DNA from: Elymus sibiricus
Lineage: Eukaryota > Streptophyta > Magnoliopsida > Poales > Poaceae
NCBI GenBank assembly: GCA_039707655.1
Contig: CM077676.1
Coordinates: forward strand, 429,823,379 to 429,887,378
Length of the DNA stretch: 64,000 bases
Reading direction: 5' to 3'
Shown in pieces: positions 22,933 through 35,060 of this stretch. The notes under the pieces were generated by a model that saw only the letters and a list, made by a program, of their open reading frames with translations, did not search any database and had not been told where the DNA came from. How positions within the stretch are numbered: position 1 is the first letter of the stretch; every line of letters begins with the position of its first letter. The translations under genes were made by a program, and so were the position numbers.

Positions 22933-24961
22933 GTTCTTACCACCTCTTTCATCTTACGATTTAATCGTCATTGGTGATCGACAACTGGTTTCGCATCAGG
23001 TTCCATATTAATTTTGTGCTGACACAGAGTGGGACTAATGCCCTTAAGATCATCAAGAGTATATCCAATAGCAGCTCGGTGCTTCCTCAGAGTTTTTAGT
23101 AATCTCTTTTCTTCATGCGTTGAAAGGTTAGCACTAATAATAACATGATATATCTTCTTTTCATCAAGGTAAGCATATTTCAATGTATTAGGCAATTGCT
23201 TCAATTCAAATACATGATCACCCTTAGGTGGTTGATCAAAGAACATTTTATCTAATTCATTTCTTTCATTCATATGCATATCATTTTCATGGTCTAGCAA
23301 ATATTGTTGTAACGGATCAGTAGGAGGTACGGCAATAGAAGCAAGACCAATAATTTCATTTTTACTAGGAAATTCTTTATCATGAGGTTGTCTACAAAAC
23401 TTGGAGAAATTAAACTCATGAGATATATCACCAAACTTAACTTGAACCTTTTCTTTAACACAATCAATTTCAGCATTAACGGTATTCAAGAAAGGTCTAC
23501 CAAATATAATGGGACAAAAATTATCTTGTTGTGAATAAAGTACTCAGAAATCAGTAGGGTATTTGATTTTACCACACAAGACTTCAACATCTCTAACAAT
23601 CCCAAGTGGTGTAATAGTATCTCTATTCGCTAGCTTAATAGTAACATCAATATCTTCGATCTCAACAGGTGCAATATCATGCATTACTTCTTGATATAAA
23701 GAAAATGGAATAGCACTCACACTAGCACCCATATCACACAAACCATGATAGCAATGATCTCCAATCTTAACAGAAATAACAAGCATGCCAACTACGGGCT
23801 TGTTCTTGTCTAACATATCTCGTTCATTTCTAACAGGTTTAGCAATTCTAGCAGCCTCATCACAAAAGTAAATAACATGCCCATCTATATTATCGACTAA
23901 GAGATCTTTAACCATAGCAACATCAGGTTCAACTTTAATTTGTTCAGAGGGTCTAGGTGCTCTAATATTACTTTTGTTAACCACAGTTGAAGCTTTAGCA
24001 TGTTCCTTAATCCTAACAGGAAAAGGTGGTTTCTCAATGTAAGCAGTAGGCACAACTGGATCAGCATGGCAAACAATTGTTTCTTCTTTAACACTAATGG
24101 GTTCCTCAATCTTTTCTTTAACAGGGGGACGATATTTAAACCACTTCTCCTTAGGGAGATCAACATGAGTAGGAAATGATTCACAAAAGGAAGCTACTAT
24201 CTCAGAGTCAAGTCCATATTTAGTGCTAAACTTATGAAAAGCATCGGTGGCCATAAAAGATTTAACACAATCGAACTCAAGTATTATACCTGACTCATTA
24301 CCTTTGTCGAGTTCCCAATCTTCAGAGTTGCGTTTAATTCTTTCCAGAAGATCCCATCTGACTTCAATAGTTTTCTTCATAAAGTAGCCAGTCGAAGAAG
24401 AATCGAGCATAGTTTGATTATCATGAGAAAGCCGAGCATAAAAATTCTGTAAGATAATTTCTTTTGAGAGCTCATGATTGGGGCATGTGTACATCATGTA
24501 CTGAAGCCTCCCCCAAGCTTGAGCGATGCTTTCTCCTTGACGAGGCCAAAAGTTATATATATATAATTCCGATCACGATGAACCAAATGCATAGGATAAA
24601 TTTTTTGATGGAATTCTAGTTTTAATCGGTTCCAGTCCCATGTATCAGTATCATCACATAGCCTATACCACATCAATGCCTTTCCCTCCAAAGATAAAGG
24701 GAATACTTTCTTCTTAACTCCATCTGCGGATAAACCTGCAAGCTTAAACAATCCACAAATTTCATCCACATAGATCAAGTGCATATCAGGATGTACTGTT
24801 CCATCTCCTGCATAAGGATTAGCTAGCAGTTTCTCTATCATACCCGGAGGAATTTCATAATAAATATTTTCAGTAGGTGCAGTAGGTTGAGGAGCAACTA
24901 TTTGTGTTTCCGGTCGAGGTGAAGATACCCCGAACAAACCCCTCAAAGGATTACTTTCCAT
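22933..24961 (-). pseudogene. G3a gag-protease, broken
   Basis: Starts MESNPLRGLFGVSSPRPETQ at 24961. A 2-base gain in an AT dinucleotide run near 24550 shifts frame after HRDRNYIYI; the rest continues from about 24500 with the protease motif CDMGASVSAIPFSL. TGA at 23544-23546 replaces a Leu codon (compare the plus copy), and TGA near 22978 replaces Arg (CGA to TGA). Compared with the plus-strand copy it also lacks about 17 codons after FFDQPP. The product would be a particle protein plus processing protease; it cannot be made here. Confidence 0.85.
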
Positions 24962-25038
24962 AGTGACAAGTGACAGTAAATTTCAGCACGTAATATAAAT
25001 GTTTCCTTACCAAATTCCACTTACCAAAGGCGCTTCAC

Positions 25039-25056
25039 TCCCCGGCAACAGCGCCA
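25039..25056 (-). promoter_or_regulatory. Primer-binding site of G3a
   Basis: The minus strand reads TGGCGCTGTTGCCGGGGA, one mismatch from the tRNA-Asp-complementary site, 11 bases inside the LTR end. Confidence 0.75.
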
Positions 25057-26589
25057 GAAAAGAGTCTTGATGACCCACAAGTATAGGGGATCAATCCTAG
25101 TCCTTTCGGTAAGTAAGAGTGTCGAACCCAACGAGGAGCAGATGGAAATGACAAGCGGTTTTCAGCAAGGTATTTTCTGCAAGCACTGAAATTATCGGTA
25201 ACGAGTAGTTTGATAGCAAGATAATTTGTAACAAGTGACAAGTAACAATAGTAACAAAGAGTGCAGCAAGGTGGCCCAATCCTTTTTATAGCAAAGGACA
25301 AGCCAGAACGATCTCTTATAGTAAGTAAAGCGTTCTCGAGGACACATGGGAATTTCATCTACTCACTTTCATCATGTTTGTTTGATTCGCGTTCGCTACT
25401 TTGATAATTTTATATGTGGGTGGACCGGTGCTTGGGTGATGTTCTTACTTGAACAAGCCTCCCACTTATGATTACCCCCTCTCGCAAGCATCCGCAACTG
25501 CGAAAGAAGAATTAAGATAACTCTAACCATAGCATTAAACATATGGATCCAAATCAGCCCCTTACGGAATAGCGCATAAACTAGGGTTTAAGCTTCTGTC
25601 ACTCTAGCAACCCATCATCTAATTACTACTCCACAATGCATTCCCTTAGGCCCAAAGATGGTGAAGTGTCATGTAGTCGACGTTCACATGACACCACTAA
25701 GAGAATCAACAACATACATATCATCAAAATATCGAACGAATACCAAATTCACATGATTACTTATGACAAGACTTCTCCCATGTCCTCAAGAACAAAAGTA
25801 ACTACTCACAAATCATAATCATGTCCAAGATCAGAGGGGTATTGAATAGCATACAAGATCTGAACATATAATCTTCCACCAAATAAACCAACTAGCATCA
25901 ACTACAAGATGTAATCAACACTACTAGCAACCCACAGGTACCAATCTGAGGTTTTGAGACAAAGATTGAATACAAGAGATGAACTAGGGTTTGAGATGAG
26001 ATGGTGCTGGTGAAGATGTTGATGAAGATTGGTCCTCCCACGATGAGAGGATTGTTGGTGATGTCGATGGCGACGATTTCCCCCTCCCGGAGGGAAGTTT
26101 CCCCGGCAGAATCTCTCCGCCGGAGAGCAAAAGTGCTCCTGCCCAAGTTCCGCCTCGAGACGTCGGCGCACCATCCCGAAAGTCTTCTCTATATTTTTTT
26201 CTAGGGCAAATGGACTTATATACCAGAAAATGGGGGCCAGAGGCTGGCCAGGGGCCCCACGAGCCACCAGGGCGCGCCTAGGGGGGGTGGTGCGCCCTGG
26301 TGCCTCGTGGGCTCCTGGGTGGCCCCCTCTGGTATTTCTTTGTTCCAGTATTTTTTATTTATTCCAAAATAAATCTCCGTAAAATTTCAGCTCATTTGGA
26401 GATGTGCAGAATAGGTATCTCTGAGATAGCTTTTTCAGGTCCAGAATTCCAGCTGTCGGCAATCTCCCTCCTTGTGTAAATCTTGCATATTAAGAGAGAA
26501 AAGGCATTAGAAATGCTCCACAAAGTGTTATATTGATTAAAAACATTATAAATAACAGTAGCAAAACATGATGCAAAATGGACGTATCA

Positions 26590-26932
26590 CATGTGTGGTA
26601 TAATAAACGGTAAAATGTATTCCTAGTCATGCCTCTAAGACTGGCTCAAGTATTGCATGATGATCCTGTTTTCCTGATCATGGGCATGACTATGCCGGCA
26701 ATTTTGAGGGCACATTGTTAGAAGAACACTTGTGTTGAATCGACCCGAATTGTTGTTATGCTATGAGATACATTCGTCACAAGTTAATGGTAAATAACAC
26801 AGAGATAGTTAATGTTTGCATAATTCCTAAGACCATGAGAGTATCGAGTTCCTTCGTGCTTGCTTCGTGAACTTTGGGGTTTGTTAAACGTCATCCGTAA
26901 CTGGGTGGCTATTACAGCGGCTTACGGGTTCA
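26590..26932 (+). mobile_element. C1 LTR, left piece
   Basis: Part of a Copia-type LTR whose later pieces lie at 34400-35060 and 36834-37797. The pieces join cleanly once the two inserts and their target duplications are removed. Its start is lost at the junction with G3a. The last five bases (26928-26932, GTTCA) are the target duplication of G4. Confidence 0.65.
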
Positions 26933-28611
26933 TGATACGTCTACAACGTATCTATAATTTATGAAGTATTCATGCCATGTTTATTATAGTTTTGTATGAT
27001 TTTGGTGCATTTTTATATGGCTTTTATATGATTTTTATGGACTAACATATTGACCTAGTGCCCAGTGCCAGTTACTGTTTTCTGCTTGTTTTTGGTTTTC
27101 CAGAAAATTTATATCAAATGAAGTCCAAATGCAGCGAAACTTTTTGACGATTTTTTCTGGAACATAAGAGACACTAGAAGCTTCGGGAGGAGGCCAGAAG
27201 ACCCACAGGGGCCCCACGAGCCACCAGGGCGCGCCACCCCCCAGGCGCGCCCAGGTGCCTCGTGGGCCCCGTGTGGCCCTTCTTCGCGTGATTCCAACGC
27301 CAAAAAATCATATATATTCAGAAACCCCCGAAAGTTAACCTAGATGAGTTTTTACGCCGCCGCAAGCCTCTGTACCTCCATGATCTAATCTACAGCTCTT
27401 TTCCGGCACCCTGCTGGAGGGGGGAAATCATCACTGGAGGCCATCTTCATCATCCCGGTGGTCTCCATGACGAGGAGGGAGTATTTCACCCTCGGGGCTG
27501 AGGGTTTGTACCAGTAGCTATGTGTTTGATCTCTCTCTCTCTCGTGTTCTTGATTTGGCACGATCTTGATGTATCGCGAGCTTTGTTAATATAGTTGGAT
27601 CATATGGTGTTTCTTCCCTCTCTATCCTTGTTGTGATGAATCGAATCTTTTCCCTTTGAGGTTTCGTTATTATCGGATTGAATATTTCAGAATTGAGAAC
27701 ACTTGATGTATGTCTTGCATATGAATACCCGTGGTGACAATGGGGTATTATATTGATTCACTTGATATATGTTTTGGCACTCAACTCGCGGATTCCCGAG
27801 GTGACATTGGGGTAATCTATGCATAGGGGTTGATGCACATTTTCATTATCTTTTCTCCGATAGAAACTTTGGGGTGCTCCTTGGAGTTCTTTGTGTGGAT
27901 TGAATATTTTGAATCTAAAGTTGTTTGATGCATATCGAATAATCAACTCACGGATACTTGTGGTGACATTGGAGTATCTAGGTGACATTAGGGTTGGTTG
28001 ATGTGTTTCATATGGTGTTATTTTAGTATGAACTCTAGGGCTATTCGTGACTCTTATAGGGATGGCTCAATAGATTGATCGGAAAGGATAGCTTTGAGGT
28101 GGTTTCGTACCCTACAAACAATTTCTATCTTATGTTCTCCGCTAATAGGAATTTGGGAGTGATTCTTTGTCGCACATCGAGGGATTGTTATATGATCCAA
28201 TTATGTTAGCATTGTTGAGAGATTGCACTAGTGAAAGTATGAACCCTAGGCCTTGTTTTTAAGCATTGCAATACCGTTTGTGCTCACTTTTGTTACTTGC
28301 TACCTTGCTGTTTTTATATTTTCAGATTACAAAAACCTATATCTACTATCCATACTACACTTTTATCACCATCTCTTCGCCGAACTAGTGCACCTATACA
28401 ATTTACCATTGTATTGGGTGTGTTGGAGACACAAGAGATTTCTTGTATTTGGTTGCAGTGTTGTTTGAGAGATACCACCTTCAACCTACGCCTCCCACGG
28501 ATTGATAAACCTTAGGTCATCCACTTGAGGGAAAATTGCTACTGTCCTACAAAACTCTGCGCTTGGAGGCCCAACACGAGTCTACAAGAATAAGTTGTGT
28601 AGTAGACATCA
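26933..28611 (+). repeat. G4 5' LTR
   Basis: GC-rich inverted repeat at 27208-27272, TATA-like TATATATT at 27311, then the leader word CCGCCGCAAGCCTCTGTACC. A short CT microsatellite lies at about 27530-27543. Confidence 0.9.
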
Positions 28612-28621
28612 AGCTCTTTTC

Positions 28622-28640
28622 TGGCGCCATTGCCGGGGAG
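28622..28640 (+). promoter_or_regulatory. Primer-binding site of G4
   Basis: TGGCGCCATTGCCGGGGAG starts 11 bases after the LTR end; one mismatch to the tRNA-Asp-complementary consensus. Confidence 0.8.
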
Positions 28641-28737
28641 GTGAGTGCTTGAAGGTATATCTTTAGATCTTGCAATCGAATCTTTTAGTTTCTTGTTTTA
28701 TCACTAGTTTGGTTTATAAAAGAAAACTACAAAAAAA

Positions 28738-29481
28738 TTGGAATTGAGGTTGCCTCATATTATTCGTCTTTATCATGTCTTTCTTGAAAATGATGGATCG
28801 GAAAATTGTGCTCAATTGATAGAAGAAGAATTCAATAAAATGTTTGGCATAAAATATTTGAATGATGAGCATGATTGCAATGTTGCTAGTATGAATTCTT
28901 TGAATATCCATGATGCTAATGATATGCAAAACTACAAGCTTGGGGATGCTATGCTTTATGAAGATGATATTTTTACTCCCCCAAGTTTTGATGAGAAAAT
29001 TTATTATGATGATTGCATGCCTCCTATTTATGATGATTATATTGATGAAAGTGTATTTGGAGAGGTCATGACTTTATTTAATAATGAATCCACTATTTTG
29101 GAAGAGGTTTCAATTGACTATGATAACAAAGTTGCTATCTATGATGATTATTGTGATGACATGTATGCTATCAAGAATAAGGATAACTATGAAACTTGTC
29201 ATTATGATTTTAATTTTCAATTGGATTATGCCAATCAAGTATCTCATGATAGTTATTTTGTTGAGTTTGCTCCCACTATTATGAATGGGAAGAAAATTGC
29301 TTGTGTGGAGAGTAATAAAAATTCTATGCTTATGTATCATGAAAAGAATGTTTTATGTGATAGTTATATTGTTGAATTAATTCATGATGCTACTGACAAT
29401 TATTATGATAGAGGAACTTATGCTTTTACATATCTCAACAACATCAAGTTTCCTCTCTTTATGTTGAAAGTTTTGAAGTGA
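28738..29481 (+). CDS. G4 acidic ORF of unknown function
   Basis: An open frame of 247 codons, very rich in Asp, Glu, Tyr and Asn (for example DDCMPPIYDDYIDESVFGEV) with no transmembrane segment, zinc knuckle, protease or polymerase motif. Similar acidic ORFs occur in non-autonomous Triticeae Athila-like elements, as far as I recall; their function is unknown. The frame opens with TTG (28738) in a run AAAAAAATTGGAATTG; I infer an ATG was lost there, because the next ATG (28840) would remove 34 residues. No gag similarity. It ends at the TGA at 29479-29481. Whether it is translated is unknown. Confidence 0.5.
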   Translation: MELRLPHIIRLYHVFLENDGSENCAQLIEEEFNKMFGIKYLNDEHDCNVASMNSLNIHDANDMQNYKLGDAMLYEDDIFTPPSFDEKIYYDDCMPPIYDDYIDESVFGEVMTLFNNESTILEEVSIDYDNKVAIYDDYCDDMYAIKNKDNYETCHYDFNFQLDYANQVSHDSYFVEFAPTIMNGKKIACVESNKNSMLMYHEKNVLCDSYIVELIHDATDNYYDRGTYAFTYLNNIKFPLFMLKVLK

Positions 29482-29685
29482 TGCTTGTTTTACCTTCCTA
29501 TGCTAGTTGATTCTTGCTCCCATAAACTATTTTCTCACAAAATTCCTATGCATAGGAAGTGGGTTAGGCTTAAAAGTGCTTGTCATATGATTCATGATGC
29601 TCTCTTTGTGTTTCAATTCTTTACTTTTATGCGAGCATCATTGAAATCATCATGCCTAGCTAAAAAGGCATTAAAGAAAAGCGCT

Positions 29686-29703
29686 TGTTGGGAGACAACC
29701 CAA
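29686..29703. repeat. Small stem-loop after the G4 ORF
   Basis: GTTGGG-AGACAA-CCCAAC, a 6-bp stem shortly downstream of the acidic ORF. Similar short hairpins recur at this place in relatives (from memory). Confidence 0.5.
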
Positions 29704-29754
29704 CATTTAACCCTACTGTTTTTCTTGTGTTCACATGATTAAGATACAGTAGTA

Positions 29755-31225
29755 ATAATGTTTTATATGTTTTGTTTCAATAATGTGCCAAGTAAAGCCT
29801 TTGGGATAGTGTGGATGCTTGTTGATTTGATTCTGTGCAAAAACAGAAACTTTTGCGTCCAGTGTTGGAATTTCTATTCTGTACTGGTGCGTGAAAAAAT
29901 TCTAACTTTTTTTACAAAGTATTGGGTTACAAATTGTTTACGTTGTCCTAATTTTTCATAATTTCTGGAGGTACAGAAGTATGGTTTTTAAATCGCGCAC
30001 TACATGCTGTTCTGTTTTTGACAGATTCTGTTTTCGGTGCATAGTTTGCTTGTTTTAGTGTTTCCATAGCTTATATTGAGTAATATAAATTGTGGAAATG
30101 ATAGAATACAGTAGGCATTATTTGAGAAAAATTATGAATCTTGTCTTGACATTACCTAAGTGGATGATTTATTTTTATCATACTAACCTATCTCACGAAG
30201 TTCCGTTAAGTTTTGTGTGATTGATGTTTTCAAGTCTTGGGTGAGATATCGATATGAGGAGAATAAGGAGTGGCAAGACCCTAAGCTTGGGGATGCCCAA
30301 GGCACCCCAAGGTAATATTCAAGGAAGACCCAAGCAACAAAGCTTGGGGATGCCCCGGAAGGCATCCCCTCCTTCGTCTTCAACACTATCGGTAACCTCA
30401 CTCGGAGCTATATTTTTATTCGTCACATAATATGAGTTTTGCTTGGAGCATCATTTTATTCTGTTGATATTTGCTTGCTGTTATCACTAATCATGTTTTG
30501 TATCTTTTAGTTCAATAAAATGCCAATTATAGCCTTTACCATGCTCAGTTTGCAAGTTCATGTGTTGCTGTTTGAAAACAGAAAGTTTTCTGTTATGTCC
30601 AGAATATTCCTGAATAGTCAGAACATGATAAAAATCTGAAATTTTTACACAGTAAGCATGCATGAGTTCTCTGTCACGTGGTAATTTTTCAGAATTTTTG
30701 GAGTTAGGGAAGTATGAATTCTTATTCACTCTTTACAGACTGTGCTGTTTTGGCAGATTGCTGTTATAGTTGCATTGTTTGCATATGTTTGCTAGTTTAA
30801 TGTTTGTATTTGTGAATAGGAGTATTAAATATGCAGAGGCATTTAGTATGCAATGTTTAATTATAATTTTAGTGATTTGTTACAGTAGAGAATGTTACGG
30901 TTTTGAGTTGATTTATACTAACTTATCTCACGAGTTCTTGTTGAGTTTTATGTGGATGAAGTTCTTAAGATTTAAGGAAACCGTGATATGAGAGGAATTA
31001 AGGAGACACAAGAGCTCAAGCTTGGGGATGCCCAAGGCACCCCAAGTTATTATTCCAAGAAGTCTCAAGCATCTAAGCTTGGGGATGCCCCGGTAGGCAT
31101 CCCACCTTTCTTCTTCAATAACTATCGGTCAGTTTTCGTTGAGCCTAAGTTTTTGCTTCTTCACATGAGATGTGTTATTCTCGGAGTGTCCTTTTATTTT
31201 CATTTTGTTGGTGTCTTAATAAAAT
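29755..31225 (+). repeat. Diverged tandem duplication, about 735 bases per copy
   Basis: Copy 1 runs about 29755-30488 and copy 2 about 30489-31225. Matching landmarks are 730-736 bases apart: TCAATAA.ATGCCAA near 29777/30512, CTAACTTATCTCACGA near 30182/30918, and the two hairpin motifs at 30286/31021 and 30346/31081. Each copy ends with the pair of AAGCTTGGGGATGCC hairpins. Divergence between copies is far higher than between the LTRs, so the duplication predates this insertion. Confidence 0.7.
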
Positions 31226-32686
31226 TATCAAGATCTGAAATTTTAAATGAGAGAGAGTCCTCACATAGCTACATATTTACTTAACTACTCATTTGATCTT
31301 CACTTATATCTTTTTGGAGTATTTTGTCATTTACTCTTGTGCTTCACTTATATCCTATGAGTAAATTGTTGAATAAATTGAATATCATAAAGTTGAAATT
31401 TATATTCTTCATATGCTTGTCCCATGGGGAGTAGTGACTTCACATACAAGAAGTATAAGTTGTAAAATTTATTGAAAGTTAACAAACATAGCATTGGTCA
31501 CTTGAACAATTCATGAAAGAATTTTGAAGGAAGAGAAATTACACATATAAATATACTATCTTGGACATCTTCTATGATTGTGAGCCCCCATTAATTATTT
31601 TCAAGCTTGATCAAGTAGTTGACGTTGGACAAGGAAGACAACGTAATGAGTTATGTTTGTTTATATTCACATAGAAGTTATATTGTCATGGATCCTCTAA
31701 CATGTGGTGCTTGGTTAGGATCTTTTGCTAGCCAAAAATTCGTACTAAGTAGAGATACTACTTGTGCATCCAAAAACCCTTAAACCCAGTTTCTTGCCAT
31801 GAGTGTCCACCATATCTACCTATGGATTGAATAAGATCCTTCAAGTAAGTTGTCATCGGTGCAAAAAGCAATAAAAATTGCTCCTAAAATATGTATGATC
31901 TTTTATTGTAAGGGAAAATAAGCGTTGTATGAACTTGTGATGGTAAAGAAATAAAAGCGACGGACTGCATAATAAAGGTTGCTATCACAAGGGGCAATAT
32001 AACGTGACGTTCCTTTGCATTAAGAGCTTGTGCATCCAACAACAAAAAGCGCATGACAACCTCTGCTTCCCTCTGCGAAGGGCCTATCTTTTACTTTTCT
32101 GTATTTACTTTTATGCAAGAGTCATTAATGTTCTTCCCTATTCCGCTCTATTTATTCTTTAGTTGGCAAGCATTATGTGGTAGGGAAAGATCCAGGCACA
32201 TATATCCAGTTGAATATAGGTGATCATGAGTTATTATTGTTGACATTATCCCTGAGATAAATAAGTTGGGAGGCGAAACATTAAGCCCCTATCTTCTTAT
32301 GTGTCTGACTGAAACGGTTTCTTCTAAAAATATGCTTTGAGTGTCAGCAATCATGGAAGACTAAATGATGGTTGAGTATGTGGAATTTGCTAGATCAAAG
32401 CTCTTACATAGACCCTTCCTGAAAATAAGATGAATTGCAATTGTTTGATGACTGAGAACATAGTTTGTTAGTTTTCAAGAAAGTTTATGGCCTATACTTT
32501 AAACATGTGAATAGCTTGCTACTTGATCATGAGAAGTTTTATGAGATGAGCTACTGATTATGATATATATTGATGCTAGAAAAAGTGATTGAAATTATCA
32601 TTGATCAAACTTATGCACTATGCTAGCATTCACACTTCATAAATTATTTCTTTTATCATTTACCTACTCGAGGACGAGCATGAATT

Positions 32687-32700
32687 AAGCTTGGGGATGC
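32687..32700 (+). promoter_or_regulatory. Polypurine tract of G4
   Basis: AAGCTTGGGGATGC directly abuts the 3' LTR. The same 14-base word occurs five more times inside the element: 28936, 30283, 30340, 31018 and 31075. Confidence 0.75.
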
Positions 32701-33292
32701 TGATACGTCTCCAACGTATCTATAATTTATGAAGTATTCATGCCATGTTTATTATAGTTTTGTATGATTTTGGTGCATTTTTATATGGCTTTTATATGAT
32801 TTTTATGGACTAACATATTGACCTAGTGCGCAGTGCCAGTTACTATTTTCTGCTTGTTTTTGGTTTTCCAGAAAATCTATATCAAATGAAGTCCAAATGC
32901 AGCGAAACTTTTGACAATTTTTTTGGAACATAAGAGACACTAGAAGCTTCGGGAGGAGGCCAGAAGACCCACAGGGGCCCCACGAGCCACCAGGGCGCGC
33001 CACCCCCCAGGTGCGCCCTGGTGCCTCATGGGCCCCTGTGGCCCTTCTTCGCGTGATTCCAACACCAAAAAATCATATATATTCAGAAACCCCCGAAAGT
33101 TAACCTAGATGACTTTTTACGCCACCGCAAGCCTCTGTACCTCCATGATCTAATCTACAGCCCTTTTCCGGCACCCTGCCGGAGGGGGGAAAGCATCACC
33201 GGAGGCCATCTTCATCATCCCGGCAGTCTCCATGATGAGGAGGGAGTAGTTCACCCTCGGGGCTGAGGGTTTGTACCAGTAGCTATGTGTTT

Positions 33293-33329
<37 letters not shown>

Positions 33330-34394
33330 TTCTTGATTTGGCACGATCTTGATGTATCGCGAGCTTTGTTAACATAGTTGGATCATATGGTGTTTCTTCC
33401 CTCTCTATCCTTGTTGTGATGAATCGAATCTTTTCCCTTTGAGGTTTCGTTATTATCGGATTGAATATTTCAGATTTGAGAACACTTGATGTATGTCTTG
33501 CATATGAATACCCGTGGTGATAATGGGGTATTATATTGATTCACTTGATATATGTTTTGGCACTCAACTCGCGGATTCCCGAGGTGACATTGGGGTAATC
33601 GATGTATAGGGGTTGATGCACGTTTTCATTATCTTTTCTCCGATAGAAACTTTGGGGTGCTCCTTGGAGTTCTTTGTGTGGATTGAATATTTTGAATCTG
33701 AAGTTGTTTGATGCATATTGAATAATCAACTCACGGATACTTGTGGTGACATTGGAGTATCTAGGTGACATTAGGGTTGGTTGATGTGTTTCATATGGTG
33801 TTATTTTAGTACGAACTCTAGGGCTATTCGTGACACTTATAGGGATGGCTCAATAGATTGATTGGAAAGGATAACTTTGAGGTGGTTTCGTACCCTACAA
33901 ACAATTTCTATCTTATGTTCTCACCTAATAGGAATTTGGGAGTGATTCTTTGTCGCACATCGAGGGATTGTTATATGATCCAATTATGTTAGCATTGTTG
34001 AGAGATTGCACTAGTGAAAGTATGAACCCTAGGCCTTGTTTTTAAGCATTGCAATACCGTTTGTGCTCACTTTTGTTACTTACTACCTTGCTGTTTTTAT
34101 ATTTTCAGATTACAAAAAGCTATATCTACTATCCATACTACACTTTTATCACCATCTCTTCGCCGAACTAGTGCACCTATACAATTTACCATTGTATTGG
34201 GTGTGTTGGGGACACAAGAGATTTCTTGTATTTGGTTGCAGGGTTGTTTGAGAGATACCATCTTCAACCTATGCCTCCCACGAAATAATAAACCTTAGGT
34301 CATCCACCTGAGGGAAAATTGCTACTGTCCAACAAAACTCTGCGCTTGGAGGCCCAACACGAGTCTACAAGAATAAGTTGTGTAGTAGACATCA
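32701..34394 (+). repeat. G4 3' LTR
   Basis: Same boundaries as the 5' LTR, 15 bases longer, partly through an expanded (TC)n microsatellite at about 33293-33326. GC-rich inverted repeat at 32974-33037 and TATATATT at 33076. Confidence 0.9.
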
Positions 34395-34399
34395 GTTCA

Positions 34400-35060
34400 C
34401 GAAAAAGTATGACAAGGAGCGAGATAGCTTGAGATTGGGATTTGCTCCTCCCACGATGGAGAGATATTCTCGGGCCCTCTCGGTGTTACGGTATCAATCA
34501 TCGTCTGACTAGACACAATGTGATTTGATCACAGGGATGCTGCAATACGGAAACGGGAAAAAAGAACAAAACCGGTAACGAGGTAACTGGTATAGTGGAC
34601 AAGTTGTTGATCCATGGGGATGGGAATAATTCTCACCTCAGGTGTTTGTAACATATCGCGAAGCAACAGGAATATCACACAGCAACTGGAGGTTCACTCG
34701 AATATTTATTCGTGTGGGTATAGGGGTCAATATGGGTGTCCACGGCTCCGATGTTGATCATTGATCGGAAAGTGTTCCGGTCATGTCTATACTTCACCGA
34801 ACCTATAAGGTCACACGGTTAAGGGTCATCTATCTGCTGAATACTAGACAGGGAGTCTGAGAGAAAGTCACCGGAAAAGTTTCGGAGAGAACGGAAGAGT
34901 TTCGGAGAGAGAACACCGGAAGAGTTTCGGTAAAACTGAAAAGTTGTTTCGGAGTATACCATTAAGTCAAATTGGTTTCGGCACACGCGTGGAAATTCTT
35001 GGAGGGTGCCAGAATTGTTCTGGAACTTCTGGGATTTTTCCGGGGAAAAAACCGGAAATG
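34400..35060 (+). mobile_element. C1 LTR, middle piece
   Basis: Continues the LTR interrupted at 26932. It contains the CTCTCGGTGTTACGGTATC...GGTAACGAGGTAACTGG block that has a parallel in the WIS-type LTR at 35573-35700, which supports a Copia-type relative. It ends with AAATG (35056-35060), the target duplication of the solo LTR. Confidence 0.65.

Larger units (their letters stand above)
22933..26589 (-). mobile_element. G3a: minus-strand Athila-like Gypsy element, 3' part missing
   Basis: Reading the minus strand: 5' LTR 26589-25068 (1522 bases, TGATACGTCCATTTTGCATC to GTCATCA), primer-binding site at 25056-25039, gag and protease to 22933. The break falls at the start of the reverse transcriptase region. 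It is a close inverted copy of 40762 to about 44470. The flank beyond the LTR (26590) belongs to the C1 LTR, so this element inserted into C1; its other end is lost. Confidence 0.85.
26933..34394 (+). mobile_element. G4: complete non-autonomous Gypsy-like LTR retrotransposon
   Basis: Two LTRs (26933-28611, 1679 bases; 32701-34394, 1694 bases), both TGATACGTCT...GACATCA, and a 5-bp target duplication GTTCA on each side (26928-26932 and 34395-34399). A tRNA-Asp-type primer site follows the 5' LTR; a polypurine tract (AAGCTTGGGGATGC) abuts the 3' LTR. By eye over the first 500 bases the LTRs differ at roughly 3 percent of positions, indicating a fairly recent insertion. The internal region (4.1 kb) has one acidic ORF and no gag-pol, so movement would need proteins from a related Athila-type element. 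Its 3' internal end resembles that of G3 (40284-40761). Confidence 0.92.

Noticed and set aside
23294..24184. Extra Leu-rich frames antisense-shifted within G3a (and the matching one at 43165-43452)
   Set aside because: They are out-of-frame readings of the gag-protease gene, present in both copies only because the copies are alike.
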